Of a stretch of DNA of 64,000 nucleotides, positions 21,502-34,049 are shown piece after piece. The translations under genes were made by a program, and so were the position numbers. Source of the stretch: Aspidiotus rigidus (lineage: Eukaryota; Arthropoda; Insecta; Hemiptera; Diaspididae); assembly GCA_035079385.1 (NCBI GenBank), contig JAVHKY010000054.1, positions 4,689,501 through 4,753,500 of the forward strand, in the 5' to 3' direction. The stretch's first letter is position 1, and each line of letters begins with the position of its first letter. Under the pieces are notes generated by a model, which saw only the letters and a program-made list of their open reading frames with translations, was not told where the DNA came from and did no database searches.

Positions 21502-21666
21502 ACCGGTACCTTTCTAAGTTCATTCTTGCAGAACAAGGGAATGAAAACAATAATTACCTATTTCAATTCGATCATAACAATTATTCAATGCTTGCACAGT
21601 GGTTTTCAGGAACAGAAGTGAACTCTTAACGCTGAACGCTCATGTTTGCAATAGCCCAGGGTTCTC

Positions 21667-21674
21667 TGACGTCA
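21667..21674. promoter_or_regulatory. CRE-like palindrome TGACGTCA upstream of the four-exon gene
   Basis: A perfect TGACGTCA lies about 165 bp upstream of the ATG at 21501. It sits in a segment (agcccaggg...tctgacgtcaaac) that resembles, in reverse orientation, the segment at 23795-23835, which also contains TGACGTCA (23803-23810). It may be a CREB/ATF-type promoter site, or part of a small dispersed repeat. Confidence 0.25.
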
Positions 21675-21891
21675 AACAGCAAAATAACGATAAGCAAAAC
21701 TACCCATCTCGTTGATCTAACTGACAACTGATAAGGTGACTCCCATAAGAATAACATGGGGAGCAAACTGCAAAGATCATTATGTAAATAGAATAAGATT
21801 TAATTGAAAAATCAGATGTATATAATATTTAGAATCTTTGAACAGTTTGAACTTCTCAGCATTTGATCATCAACCTCTAATTATTAAGAAA

Positions 21892-22170
21892 CTAGCCGCC
21901 AGGCGCGCCGGTTGCGCGCCTGGCGGCTAGGCCTGCGGCGCCCGACAGCCTCGCGCTTCGCGCGAGCTGACTCGCGCTACGCGCTCGCGGTGACGGGCTC
22001 GCGATTTTGGGGTCACGGGCTCGCGCTTCGCGCTCGTTATTCTAAACTTACGGCGCTTGACAGCCTCGCTCTATGCGCTCGCGGTTTTGTAGTGATGGGC
22101 TCGCGCTTCGCGCTCGCCAATTTGTGGTAACAGACTGGCGCTTTGCGCTCGCTGATTTGGGACGACGGTC
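21892..22170. repeat. 17-bp perfect hairpin and CpG-rich 'ctcgcgcttcgcgctcg' repeats
   Basis: 21892-21908 and 21914-21930 form a perfect 17-bp GC-rich stem (ctagccgccaggcgcgc) with a 5-nt loop. Downstream to about 22155 the units 'gggctcgcgcttcgcgctcg' recur four to five times. The island is very GC- and CpG-rich in an AT-rich neighbourhood. It is probably a non-autonomous element or a foreign-looking repeat. The two ORFs over it have no recognisable domain and are rejected. Confidence 0.6.
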
Positions 22171-22689
22171 TACATAACAGAGCGAACTTTCATTCCCACT
22201 TTTCATAGTTTTCACGTCGTATACACAAGACACACACAGTTCAGAACTAAGCCATCACAGCGCCAGGCGCTGGCATATCATTCTGTCCTACTCCTACATC
22301 TGTCTCAGTCCTTAATCTGTCAACAGCAAGACTTGGGTTTCTCCTATTCAATAACAATAATATAATTATTCTTTTTCAGAAATTCTCCAAGACCCCACCA
22401 AATCTCATTATGGCCATATTTTAATACCAATGAAATTTTCTTCATTAGATATCTACCGGTATCAAATAATTTGATTGATGAATACCTAGAATAGAGCAGA
22501 TATCAATTCAAGCGGTTCTGTATTCATAATTTAAACTACCGGTACAATTCTATCTAACTGCGTATATTTGCCATGGGTATTCCTTGAAATCTTGAATCCA
22601 GTGAAGTCGAGAATTGATGCTATTTTATTTTTCATCTATCAGTATTGCATAATTCGAATTGATAAATAAATTAGATCAGATATCATTTC

Positions 22690-23345
22690 ATGCGATCGAA
22701 GATCACGTTCTGTATTTATAATTCGAACCACAATTCTATTTATGCAATGGGTCAAAAACACATCGAACTACTCGCTACCTCTTTTTAAACTCTTTCTCCC
22801 ATTAATGAGTAATGGTCCACTCGCGCTTGTCAGTCTTTTCATCCAATCGACTTCACTCACAGAAGAAAACAGAAAACCAGGGAAATATTTTGGATTGGTA
22901 TTCTCATGAAATCTCGAGTTCAACTTTTGGCTACCTAGGCCTAATTCTACTTCGTTCCGAATTTCATAATTCACGAAAAACCGAAGGTAGATGCCATCAA
23001 GCGAATCAATAATACCCAATAAAATATCTACGTCTTCCGATATTATGAGTGATAATACGAAACAGAGGATGATGATACAATAGATCACGTTCTGTATTCA
23101 TAATTCGAACCACGATTCTATTTATGCAATCGATCAAAAACACACCGAACTACTTTCTATTTCTCCGATCGACTTTCCTCACAAAACAAAACAGAAAACC
23201 AGGACAATACCCATTCTCAGGAAATCTTGAGTTGAACTCTTGGCTAGTTCTACTTTGTTCCAAATTTCATGATTCACGAAAGGCCGAAGCTAGATGCGAT
23301 CATGAATAAATAATACGCACTAAAATATCTACGTCGTCCGATATT
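22690..23345. repeat. Tandem duplication of about 385 bp, diverged
   Basis: gatcacgttctgtatttata at 22702 reappears (one change) at 23086, followed in both by attcgaacca, tctatttatgcaat, aaaacacacgaacta-like sequence, cagaaaaccagg, and 'aaatatctacgtc.tccgatattat' at 23018-23046 and 23322-23346. The second unit is shorter by internal deletion. It is non-coding. Confidence 0.65.
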
Positions 23346-23349
23346 ATCA

Positions 23350-24139
23350 GACAATTTGGAATTTTGTTTCGTTATTATTTCTGAATACCTAATAATATTA
23401 TTTTTGAAATAAATCTCATCGTTTGGTTTCTCAGTTCAGTCGCGTGTTCTCTTCCAACTTCCGATTTCGAACTAAAACAGCCGAGTGATAATAATGACAG
23501 AATGATAATGATAATAAAACTTTTCTAGACCAATAAGAATAAAGCATCAACTACGGCGATGGCTGGCTGATAGCACCCTAGATGTTCCTACGTTACAGTT
23601 TACTGATTACACCGACCGACCGACCGAGGTATACGCAATGTAAACAAACCGTGCTTTATTATATAGGATTCCTTATTCTAATATTCTAATCAGGAACACA
23701 TAATGATCTTACTTTTAGCTCCATGATTTTGTTATTCAAATGGGAGTCTACATACCAGTTGGATCAAATTGGGTAGTTTTGCACTAGCGGTTGTTTGCCG
23801 TTTGACGTCACAGAAACCTCAAACCTGGGCTATCATGATTTTTGTGGTTTGTGGTTTGCTTTGGTGTTCTTGGGATTTAAATTTTAAGCTTGGCGTTGTG
23901 GAGTTGGTAGCCCTGAAGACGTTCACCCTTTCATTCAATACTAACTTTTTAAATGAAGAAATTTCACGCACTATAATTAATATTAATAGGATATTGTTTT
24001 TTAAAGCAAATACAAGCATAAATTTTGTAATCTGTATCATCAACATTAAATGCAAAAAAAAATTGTAGCAATTGTATGATTTTGAAAAAATAACAGTTGA
24101 TTGAAAATCAATGTATGAACGAACTTTTTTATGATTCAC
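23350..24139. other. Non-coding stretch
   Basis: No gene supported. It contains a short (CCGA)n run near 23613-23627 and a second TGACGTCA at 23803-23810. If the exon at 24140-24178 is real, this stretch may include its first intron. Confidence 0.3.
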
Positions 24140-24178
24140 CTTTTCAGTAGCGCTCTCTAGTGTAGGTTTGAACGCCAT
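24140..24178 (-). CDS. Possible first coding exon (MAFKPTLESATEK)
   Basis: Minus-strand ATG at 24178 followed by 13 codons (MAFKPTLESATEK) and a donor-like AAG|GTGAAT. The upstream side (24180-24330) looks like a 5' region. No matching second exon was identified. The frame also reads on to 23819 without an intron, but that extension looks like AT-rich noncoding sequence. Weak evidence. Confidence 0.2.
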
Positions 24179-24399
24179 TGTTGAGCTGCTTTTCTGCTAT
24201 CTGCATACCAGAGTAGGTCGTTAGGTCATCTTCACTTGTCAGTCAGTCACCCCGATCCGACCCGTCGCGTATTAAGTAATGTTGTTCATTGCGACCAGTG
24301 ACTGCACTGCCCGTTCTTCATCAACATGGCGAGGGTCCTCTTCTTATCACTTGCGCTTATTATCTGTCTCATTCTCATAATATTATAGTTCCTAATTAC

Positions 24400-27300
24400 T
24401 GAAGTACCTAGGCTGCTTATACTTAATTCAGAGTCGTCCTTGCTGGTCTTTAGTCGATATTTAAGGTTTGAGTTTGTGAACTATCTAGAAGTGGAATTTT
24501 ATAAGGTGTTCAGTCAAGGTGAGTTTTTTCCTTTTTAGTTGTCGAGAGTGGATTGTTTATTCGTAATGATAATTATACGTGTTTTGCTTCACAGTTACCC
24601 TTAGGTACTCCATTAGATGAGTTTGGATTTGCATGAAGAAGTTTTTTTTCAATCATTCAAGATTGTGAGTCGTGAATCAAATTTTCCCAGATGCTGTTTA
24701 ATTATTCGAGTATGTATTCTCCTTCAGTACTGAATCATTGATAATGCAGTAGCAATATAATTTTGCACTCATTGTTTTTGAAACATGATAATTCTCAAAA
24801 GGTAGGTATACCGGTACTCTTCCAATTGAACGCGTGATTTCTCTGGAATGATTCACTTTATTTCTTGTAAATAGTCCTTAGCTCTTTTTATGGCTGACTT
24901 TCCAAATTAAACTACCCAAAGATCTACGTTTGCTTGAAATTGGCTTCGCGACTAATATCAACGTCTTTCAGTAAGGAGTTCCAGCAGGTGAGAAATTGAC
25001 ACGTTCTATCAGTAATGATGATTGCAAACAACATCAATCCCCTTTTGGGGTTTGGTGTGCTTAATCATGTTTTGAATTTAAATAGAGTTCTAGTGTAGGA
25101 TCAGAAAGTATCATTCTTTATCTGTCTATCTATCGTCGTTCCTTCTCACGTAGGTACGCAACAGATTCAATACCAAAAATTTTTACTCTTAGCCTAATTA
25201 TTCTTTTCCGAGATATTGTTAATCATAACGCCAAACATCGTTTCACATTGTACCAAACATTGTTTTCGAAATCGAGGCATATTTTATATCCAATAGGCCT
25301 ACTACTATACAGTCTTCAAGTATAAATGTTCTAATCGTAGCTACAAAGATAATCAATACCTATTGAAAATCAAAGAATTCATCTTGTATATAAGTATGAT
25401 GTGGAATGAAAATTTCGATCAAATTTGTGCCGCTGGTATCGTCATTCATGGTGAAAAGGATACGTAGGTATGTACCCACATATAGTGTATGCAATGTTTC
25501 ACGGTTATTATCTTTACTTTATCAGCCTGAACATGGCTATTTTATTAGGTACTTAGGTATTCCTTCCCCCGTTTAAACACCATTTTAATTGTTTTCGAGT
25601 AATAATTCCGGTATCCTTTGCGTAATTGTCTCGTCGACCAAGTAAAATCTTGAGAAATTCTCATTTATCAAAGAGAGGATGGAAGGAAAAAGAGACAGAA
25701 AAAAAATAAATGAATTGAAATTGTACTTGATAATTTGACTAGCGATGCGTGTGTATAGTCGGTGTGAGATCACAGACATTCCAAAGTGCCGCAAAATGCA
25801 GATTTTTTGGTCAACATCGGATATACGTGATGGTCGCTCCACTGATCTGGGAGCGAAACGTGACGACATAGGCACTACATTCGAATACAAAATTATTCGA
25901 CATAGATACGTTGTAATTACGAGTATAATTTGTTAAACGTCAATGACTGAGATTAAGATGTATACAAGCTTAATTGTATAAACCGCGCGAGTCGACGTTG
26001 CGTGTTCTGCTGCTACACCCTTAGTCACAAGCCAGTGCTCACCTAGCTAGAATCGCTCAATTACAATTTGCGAAGTCTGGTTCCGGAATGCAGTAGGTAA
26101 TGTAGGAATATTTGCTGAATGCGAACAAATATATATTGCGTACGTTATATAGCGTATTAATCGTCTGTATACGGTGACTTAATTTTCGGTAGCAAAAAGT
26201 TTATCGACTCTTCGACGAGAATAAGGAAAACGAGTTCAAGCAAAATACAGACTATATAGCTGTATCTCAAGTTCGATGACAAAATGGTTAATGGCGATAG
26301 CGATATGGCGAAGAAAAATTACACTATCTTCGTCTAATCGACCATTGACCATAGTTTGAATGCAAATCAACGCTTCACCGTGCGACGCGACGTGTAAAAC
26401 CAGTTAATTTTTTTTTCGACGTTCCCTCGCTCAGGTTTCTGTTCATTTCTACGCATGTTAGTACATACCCCTCGATATACAACAACTTATTGCGAAGCTG
26501 TATAGTATGTAATCATGTAAGATTTAGTTTATAGATCGTTTGATAAAGTTGATTCACGTGTCGTTCGTTTTGTCAGTCGAAGTTGGTTCAATCTGGGTAA
26601 TTTTTTTTTTTCCTCTCCCTCTTTTCTTTCTCCTATATTACAAATTACGTTGCACATTTTGTTGTAGGAAATTAATTCGAGGAAAAGTTGTTTGGTATCA
26701 TGGGCACTTTCGAGGTATAGCGTGATGCTCTACAATCTCACCGCGTACTTCGGTGGCACATAATTGAACACTTTGATTGTTATGACACATCTGCTTCTTT
26801 CGTTTTTGGACCGCTTGGTGGTTTGAAAGCTGCGCGGATGGGATTTTCTCAGAGATTGTTGGAATTATCATTTGCTATACCGACGAGACTGCATGGCGAT
26901 TAGATGAACTAGGGTTGATATTCTATCTGCTTTTAATTCTTTTTCTAAAACACGCACTTCACAAGATATGCTATCTTAACGGGTACTCGTCCGTTCGAGA
27001 AGAAAATCGTATTCAATTCTATTTGCGAACTTTGGTGCTTGAAATTTATTGTTTAACATGAATTTGCTAAAAATTACGTACTTTCCACCGTCTCGTGGAC
27101 AGGGGAGGGCAATCCGTTACGCAGACGGCATGAAAATGTTCTTGCGAACTTTGGGCTTCGAACGTAAAATGTGGGTGCACTTACAAAAACCTGAAGCTGT
27201 AAAGTCTTTTCCCTGATTATGTCGCAATTTGTTTCGCTTGGGTTCAGAAGTTATGGGAATCATATATGAAAAATTAGATGACTAGGTTTGCGGGCACTTC

Positions 27301-29940
27301 TTGTGCTGTGAGGCGAGAAAAACTCACCGTCGTGTATTCATGATAGGTCCTATTGCATACGCGTACAATATTATTCATAAATCAAATTTGGCTTCTCCAT
27401 CCGGTGACGACCTACGATTTTTTTCTAATTACACGACGTTTAAAGTGACAACCCTGTAGCTAATTAACCTTTTCCTCCTTAAGATTTTTGGTTTTTGGCT
27501 AAAATTTCCGTCTTCTGCCGAGGCACGAGAAGATAACGAGTTGAGGCGTGTAGTCAATGAAGGGTGACGATGACGTTCATAGTTCTAACCTATAGAAGTA
27601 AAGTAACTTGTTATTTTGGTTCGCTTGACGCATCGGTAGACTACGTATTCTCCTTTTATCTGTTCGCTGATACTTTACGCTGAGTAGCGCATAGGAGCTT
27701 GTTTGACAAGTAATGTTGAAACATCTTTGATTTAGTGATTAGCCGACGACGGAACGAAACGCTGCCGCTTCCATCGCCAGCGCTGCTCGTTCAACCCTCG
27801 ACCAGAAAACGGACGCAGGAAGTGGAAAATATTTATTTAACAATATGCACGTGTTTTGCGGTCAACTGAACATAAATACTGCCTCACTTGGTACCCATAT
27901 TATCACCATTTAACATAGAGCTCATTAAGTTTTGCGTTAATATTCTTCATTTTTCACTCATTTTCACGCGGTGATGTATGGGGATTAGAAGTTCACCATT
28001 GATTTTAAAAGACCTAATTCGGTGTCAAATTTCACGCGTTGTCTATTGCCGCCTTCATGCAGAAAAAATTTAATATTTCCTCGACGGATTAGCTACATTA
28101 ATGTAGGATGCAATTGCATCCGGTGGAGACAAACGATTCTGGTCTGAGTGACGTACGCATGAGGCGAAGACGTGTTCGCGAGTGAAAATCACACCTGACT
28201 CGATTGCCGTCATCATTGACGTTACAATTTTTTACGAGCGTCGATTATTATCATAAGTAAATCGATTTGAGCGAAAAGAAAATCCGGTATAACCGGAAAA
28301 CGTATCGCTAATTATCGGGCATGTGTAAAGCCGATATAATCGTGTTTGTTACGTTGAATTATTTTTTTGTGATCGTCTTCCATTACTTTTCTCTTTTTCT
28401 GTCTTCTTTCAATTTTTGATATTCACAATATGTTGGCGCGTATGTGCGACGAATATCGGCGTATTCACTCATATGGGATGATGATGAAGATGCTGTACTT
28501 ATCAAAAGATGCCATATAATGTGCAACGAGAGCAACCAACTTCTTTAGGTGTTTGCGGGACGCGGGGTCGTGGAGCGTTACCGATAAATCAGCGTCGTTG
28601 TTGAAAAATAATGTTCTTTACTCGTACCGTATACTCGTTCGAGATAAGGAGGACCCGAGAAGCGACAGAAAGAGAGCGTAACGCGGGAGTGAAAAATTAC
28701 AAGTGCTGTATAAATTTCCCAGTCAGCCAACGATAACCGTCACCGTCCTTTGTCGTTGCGTTATTGAAGATGAGGTACGCATGTATGAAGTGACGCGCGG
28801 CGACAAAAATCAAACCAATTACCGACGTTTTGGGATACTATTAGCGCTGTATCGAAGAAAGAAACCAAATATGAGAAAAGACTTCGTATTTCAAGGTGAG
28901 GAGTCGGAAGCTCATTAGTGAATACGCGAGCAGGTTCACTTTTTACATCTTTTTAACGTACCTTTTACGACGCGGTCCATTCACTCCAATAAATCCTTGT
29001 AATATACCGTATTATCTGTCGTAACGCAGTCTTTTCTCGTGGCATATGAAAATATGGAACTTCGTAAGATGAGTAAAGAGCCGTGAGCTTGGGACCCTTC
29101 CAGCTGAGTGCGTGAACTAGTTCTAAAATTTTTCCAAATGTAAAAAGTGCCTGTTGAATCCTAAATAATTGTATTTCATATCCTACGATCACTTTCTCAC
29201 CAGTTCGCTGATTATTTTATAAATAAACCTTGCATAAATTGTGATGGTTACTCGGACTGCTCCTAAGGTATCACAATGCATTCCTCATCACATAACACTC
29301 GAAGGGATGGAGAAACTCGGTCGTTATTTCGAGCCGACTGCATTTAGAAGGTGGCCGTCGAGCGAGGTTTTACTGATTTTCCTTCTAGTTGGTGGCTTAT
29401 CAATTCTTGTTACAGACAGTTTGAAAATATGATCCAAAGTCTCGTCAATTTTGTAAGAAGTCCCGCTAGCCTGTCGGCCGATACCCAGTCTCAAACTACG
29501 ATTATTAAAAGTGCGTTTTTTCCTTACTACAGTCTGTTTAAGATAGATAGGTGATCTATCCTATTTTTCATTGTTTACAAATGATAACGAGATTATCAAC
29601 CATCGGTATACAAAATTGAAGACACCAGCAAATCTACTCAATCTTCTGTCCACGGTCAATAAGAAGATCTGTTATGTCCAAACCCGACAATATATCAAGT
29701 CTGCAGTTAAATTGCATTCTTCCTCGTAGTATCCGTTTTTCTCCAATCACCTGTTATCTCATCTGTTATCTTGCCAAGTACCGTATATCTGTTTTTTCCA
29801 TAATATGACCGGTTTTAAGGTCCAAATTTTTTAAAGCCGTTAAAATGATTTGTTTGCCAAGATTTTTGGGGTTGATACCAGCTTCCATTAACAAATTACC
29901 TTCTTCTAAGGTAAACTGTCTCTTCCCTAGTCTACTATTG
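24400..29940. other. Long stretch without recognisable genes or repeats
   Basis: About 5.5 kb of mostly unique-looking sequence. No domain-bearing ORF, tRNA-like fold or terminal repeat was recognised. Short ORFs (for example 28703-28918 and 29241-29432 on plus) show no family motifs. The composition is less AT-extreme than the transposon blocks, so introns or regulatory DNA of a gene lying outside the window are possible. Confidence 0.35.
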
Positions 29941-31584
29941 ACCCTCGTTGTCGGGGGGCGGAATGGGTTTCGGAACCACGGCTGTAAACAATGGAAATTT
30001 TGAGGGAAAAAAAAATCATAGTAAAGGAAGAAAACTCGTGGGGTTCGGAACCAAACATTTCTTTCCCTAAAAAAGAATCGTTTTGCCCGTCATGTACAAG
30101 TCCGTCTTTCATGTACTTGAAGAGGAATGAGCGCGAATTGTAATGCGATCAGTGAAGTCGACTAGTGAAATGTTTATTATCCATAGTAATTTGTAATAAT
30201 AAAGAACGGGTTAAACTGTAATTAAAAATAGTTAAAGATACAAATAAAACAAGAACAAATATTAATCAATTTGGTTTCCAAATGCTAAGGACGTAAACAA
30301 AATTAAAATGCATTTTGCAATAAAATCTAACAACATTTGCGAAAATAACGTGAGAAAAAGCTCACGCAGAAGCGTAAGCATCACCGACTTTTCAATAATT
30401 TGCTATAAAATCATTTACACATGCTCCCCATACCTAAACTTCATTGTTTCTCACTTATAAGCTGATTGTGATAATAATGATTTAAGGTATTCCACTTTCT
30501 CTTCTATTGTTCAATTCATTTCTAATCTTTTTAATGGGTTCTATTAAAATTAAAATATAAAACTTAGGTGATTTAGAAGAATCTTAAAGTATTAACCTGA
30601 CTGTCCATTTCCAAAAATAGGTACAGTAAGATATTATAAAGTCGATAATGACAAAAATCAAAACATAGATGAGGAAAATTGAAATGGGCAATGAAACTTC
30701 CACTTTGTCTTTACCTGAATTTCAACATTACTCCCCAGTGTTCAGGCTACGAGCCTATTGCGATAATGTAGAAGAAGAAAAAAAAAAAAAAAAAATGATA
30801 TGTATACCTGCATAACGCAGTAATTATAAAATACACGGCCAATATTCAATCCATCGCTTACGTGCAACGTTTGTTTAACGTATCCAATAAACGTCGAATT
30901 TTTTCAACCATATATGACTGGTAATGAGAAGTTTTTGCAGCCAATAGGTGTATGATGCTTTAATCACGTGGCAAACGAACTCAAATAAATTGAATAAGCG
31001 AGATTTAGCTCTTACGGCTCTATACGTGGACCACGTATATTTTGAGATTTACTCAAGAACCACTAGTCCAACCGATACAAAAATTACAGAGCAATAAGAT
31101 TGAATAAACTATGACGTAATGTAGTGATATGAAGATAATAAGATTTATATTTTTTGAGAAACAACACTAAGAAATTCGAGGAAAATTGAGAGTTACTCAA
31201 CTACTCGAGAAATCTAAGAACAAAATTCACATTCCCAACTTCAGATAATCCACTACAACTTGGCCAAATTTCATAAGAATCCAACCAGTAGTTTTTGAGG
31301 AGTTGCGTGGACAAAAAAATCTTATATATATATAAGGAAACCTGAAATTTTCTTATTAGGGTAGAAGTGATCTAGGACCTCCAAAACGTCGAGAAAATTC
31401 ATTGCCCCCTCCCCCTGAATACTTTGCGTCGGGTGTAATACCTCACTTTTTACAAGTAAAAGGTCGGTAATATACACTAAAACTGCAGTCACTCCTATCA
31501 GGAGTAGGTAGGTACTTATAACGTCAACAAATTCAAAATGTATTTTGCAACAATAATATTTTATAACAAGTTATCTAGGCCTAC

Positions 31585-32991
31585 TCATAAATCGACTCCT
31601 TTGAAGCGATGTCCCAATGTTGTAATGTATTGAAGCCTATCAATGTGACCATTAATGTGGTGCTGATATTGTAAGTCAACGAATTGTTCTGGACGAATTT
31701 CTTCAGTTCGTCGCTGACCAGGTATTCCAGCATCAGTAACACTTCTAATAGAAATATAGGTCTCATTTTGTATGGAACGTAAAATATCAAGTACTGTTGT
31801 AACTGGAGGCTTTATATGTCTAAATTGTTTATTGTAATCTGAGTGGAAAGACTCCGCACCATTTGTTGTATTTCTTTCACCAGACGGTTCAGCTGCCCAC
31901 ATTTCTGGAGGAAAATCACATCCATCGGCAATGTAATTATCGTAGATATAATCAGCAAATGTGAGGGCATCAGGATGTTGCGGCGCATCTGCTATGAGTT
32001 CGGTAAACGTATCTTCAACCTGAGTTGAGTCTAAAAATGGTAAACCAAAAAATGTCTTCAACCATTTCCCGATTTCTGATGTTGCATCTTTATAGTGTTC
32101 TCGTAACGATGGCAGTTGAGTATTTAGCTTCTTATACCAAGATTGTCCCAAATGGAACCGACACCCTAGAACATGGCATTGTGGAAAAACATCCTGTACA
32201 GCATTGTGAGCAGCTTTTTCAAAATCAAAACGAATTCTATTAATTTTTAGGTCGATATTCATTGACGCGGCAACCATTGTAATAAAGTTCCACATACTTG
32301 TATACGTAGCTTCACTTTTTGATGGAAGGAAACTGAAAATTAATGGCATATATGTTGATAATTTCAAACCATGAATAGTGTACATCTGCTCAAAATGCCG
32401 TGGTCTATACTTGAAAGTGCCATCAGCAAACACAGCGTTTTCTGCATTCGATAAAATCAGCAGGTTTGTACGACGTGTAACAATTGCTATTTCAAGTGTT
32501 TTGTCGACGTACAGAAATGGTTCACCTCTATCTGTCTTAAAAGTGGTCTGTAGTAGAGCTAAACAGTCAAGGGCTTCTTGTTTGGTTTTTGGTATACGTC
32601 CAACCTCCTGCACACGATGATAATAAATGACCTCTCGAAGATTTTTGATGTCGTTTGTCATGATGTATTGACTCGTACCAACACTATCTCGGATTATCTT
32701 GTTTGATTTCAGCTGCAGGTCTATCAGAGCTTTTCGTTTGACAGCGTTACGAATTTCAATCTTCTCTACTTTTTCTAGTGTAAACGGTGGATGAGGGTGA
32801 ACATTACTTCTCGGATGCGCGATAATTGATGTTCCTTCTACATTTGTTTTCATACTAATTGTGCAGTTATCCTCGACACATACCCAGAATTTCACATTTG
32901 GTCGACAACGGTCACGACGACACTTATATTTGTAGTTATTGAACATCAAATTTTCGGAGCCCCGTTTACTCAAAATTTTTACAAGAGCCAT
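31585..32991 (-). CDS. MULE transposase with N-terminal FLYWCH-like zinc finger
   Basis: 468 aa with no internal stop. Residues about 14-68 carry C24, C29, C38, C43 and a His-rich end (AHPRSNVHPHPP), a FLYWCH-type DNA-binding module often fused to MULE transposases. The DDE catalytic domain shows D190 in VFADGTFKYRP, D256 in RIRFDFEKAAHNAV, the C-x2-H in LGCRFH (C277, H280), and E380 in TTNGAESFHSDY. All three acidic residues and spacing fit the Mutator superfamily, which cuts and pastes DNA in the nucleus. The intact frame argues for recent activity or for domestication. No intron is evident; the start Met lies just before the zinc finger. Confidence 0.9.
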   Translation of the reverse strand: MALVKILSKRGSENLMFNNYKYKCRRDRCRPNVKFWVCVEDNCTISMKTNVEGTSIIAHPRSNVHPHPPFTLEKVEKIEIRNAVKRKALIDLQLKSNKIIRDSVGTSQYIMTNDIKNLREVIYYHRVQEVGRIPKTKQEALDCLALLQTTFKTDRGEPFLYVDKTLEIAIVTRRTNLLILSNAENAVFADGTFKYRPRHFEQMYTIHGLKLSTYMPLIFSFLPSKSEATYTSMWNFITMVAASMNIDLKINRIRFDFEKAAHNAVQDVFPQCHVLGCRFHLGQSWYKKLNTQLPSLREHYKDATSEIGKWLKTFFGLPFLDSTQVEDTFTELIADAPQHPDALTFADYIYDNYIADGCDFPPEMWAAEPSGERNTTNGAESFHSDYNKQFRHIKPPVTTVLDILRSIQNETYISIRSVTDAGIPGQRRTEEIRPEQFVDLQYQHHINGHIDRLQYITTLGHRFKGVDL

Positions 32992-33309
32992 TCTTGCACA
33001 TCAGTCGTATTATTAAACGATAAAAAATAACAATGCGTGAAAATGCATCATGTATTGTGTTTCGTGTAGGTTCGAGTACGTTATCACATTTTGTTATCAT
33101 GAGTAGGCCTACCTACATCGTCATTTTTGATACATTGATACACATTGCATAGTTGCGTAAAATAATTAAATTAGGTAACCGGTTGTTTCATGTAGGCTAG
33201 GAGCAGTATGAGCTACACTGAACATTGTGCGAAGCCCTATACGTCCTATACGTCCTTATTTTCTTTTTTTGTGAATCGTTCACTCTGAAGAACGATGAAT
33301 CCGAAACGT

Positions 33310-33491
33310 TTGAACGATGAATCCCAAACTTTTGGTTACGAAACTCATTAATTTGGTTCCGAAACTCATTAATTTTAAAGGGATGGTTCCGAAACTCATT
33401 ATTGCGAACCGGAGCGGTTCCGGAACACATTATTTTCATGAGGTAAGCTGAGGCTGGTTCCGAAATTCATTTATTTTTGGTTCCGAAACCC
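33310..33491. repeat. GGTTCCGAAACTCATTA subterminal repeats
   Basis: About five to six copies of a ~20-30-bp unit, ggttccgaaactcatta, with variable spacers. They lie at the presumed right end of the MULE. Two copies in the opposite orientation lie at the left end (29965 and about 30042). Confidence 0.65.
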
Positions 33492-33663
33492 TAACCGCCG
33501 TTATCATGGGTATTCTAAAAGTCTCTTATTGCAGACTGATACAGCACCCACCGTTGATGCGAGCATCTGTTGTAGCAGCCTTGGAAGGGTTTGTTACCTT
33601 TCTGTGGTTGTTCATGTTTTGCTTACGGCTGCGATTTCCGCGTTTGTTCCCTGGTTGAGTTGG

Positions 33664-33855
33664 ATAAGGAGCTCTAGAGCTGGTAAAATGGACATCCATC
33701 TTGTTTTTCAAGTGAACTTAGCTTACGGGGTTCAAACGCAGGTACGATGGGACATCAATCTTGTTTCCTTATAAACTGAATGTTCACCAGAAGGGTGCAA
33801 AGTTCAGGTGAAACACAAGATAGATGTCCATTTTAACTGCTCTCGAGCTCCTTAA
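33664..33855. repeat. Inverted repeat, ~49-bp arms
   Basis: 33664-33712 (ataaggagctctagagctgg...atggacatccatcttg) pairs with the complement of 33806-33855 with a few mismatches. The loop is ~93 bp. It may be a small foldback or a collapsed PLE-like insertion, but no tail or TSD was found. Confidence 0.5.
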
Positions 33856-34049
33856 GTTGAAAGGATACTTCGGATAGATTTCTGAGTGCTGAGTCGTCAG
33901 TGAATATTGTTGCAATGTAGAAGGAGCTCTATACCTGCTCAGGCTGTAAATACTCTAATTAATACGTGCGGTTTTTCTTTCTTTTCATTTTATCCTATTA
34001 TTGGAACTCATATTGAGTGAGAGCACCCAAGTTAAAAAAGTTTTTCAAG

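Larger units (their letters stand above)
29950..33497 (-). mobile_element. Mutator-like element with intact transposase (approximate limits)
   Basis: GGGTTTCGGAACCA at 29965-29978 is matched by its exact complement at 33478-33491. The flanks ggcgga(a)tggg and ggcggttaggg also match, so these are likely the terminal inverted ends of an element of about 3.5 kb. Further GGTTCCGAAAC-type subterminal repeats lie at both sides (30040-30055; 33310-33480). The transposase gene sits near the right end and about 1.5 kb of AT-rich sequence fills the left. A 9-bp TSD was not found, so the limits are provisional. Confidence 0.55.

Noticed and set aside
21912..22130. 72-aa plus-strand ORF with repeated SRFALA/RADSRYALA
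   Set aside because: It is read from the tandem 'ctcgcgcttcgcgctcg' repeat; no domain, and the minus strand is open too.
22768..23088. 106-aa minus-strand ORF starting with a hydrophobic segment (MIYCIIILCFVLSLII)
   Set aside because: It spans a diverged tandem duplication; the second unit does not preserve the frame, and no splice sites or domains support it.
24326..24388. MARVLFLSLALIICLILIIL, a 20-aa hydrophobic mini-ORF that looks like a signal peptide
   Set aside because: It ends in a stop after 20 codons and no donor site extends it; a secreted-protein first exon could not be supported.
33197..33439. 80-aa minus-strand ORF with NEFRNxxFKINEFRNQ repeats
   Set aside because: Read from the GGTTCCGAAACTCATTA subterminal repeats of the MULE.
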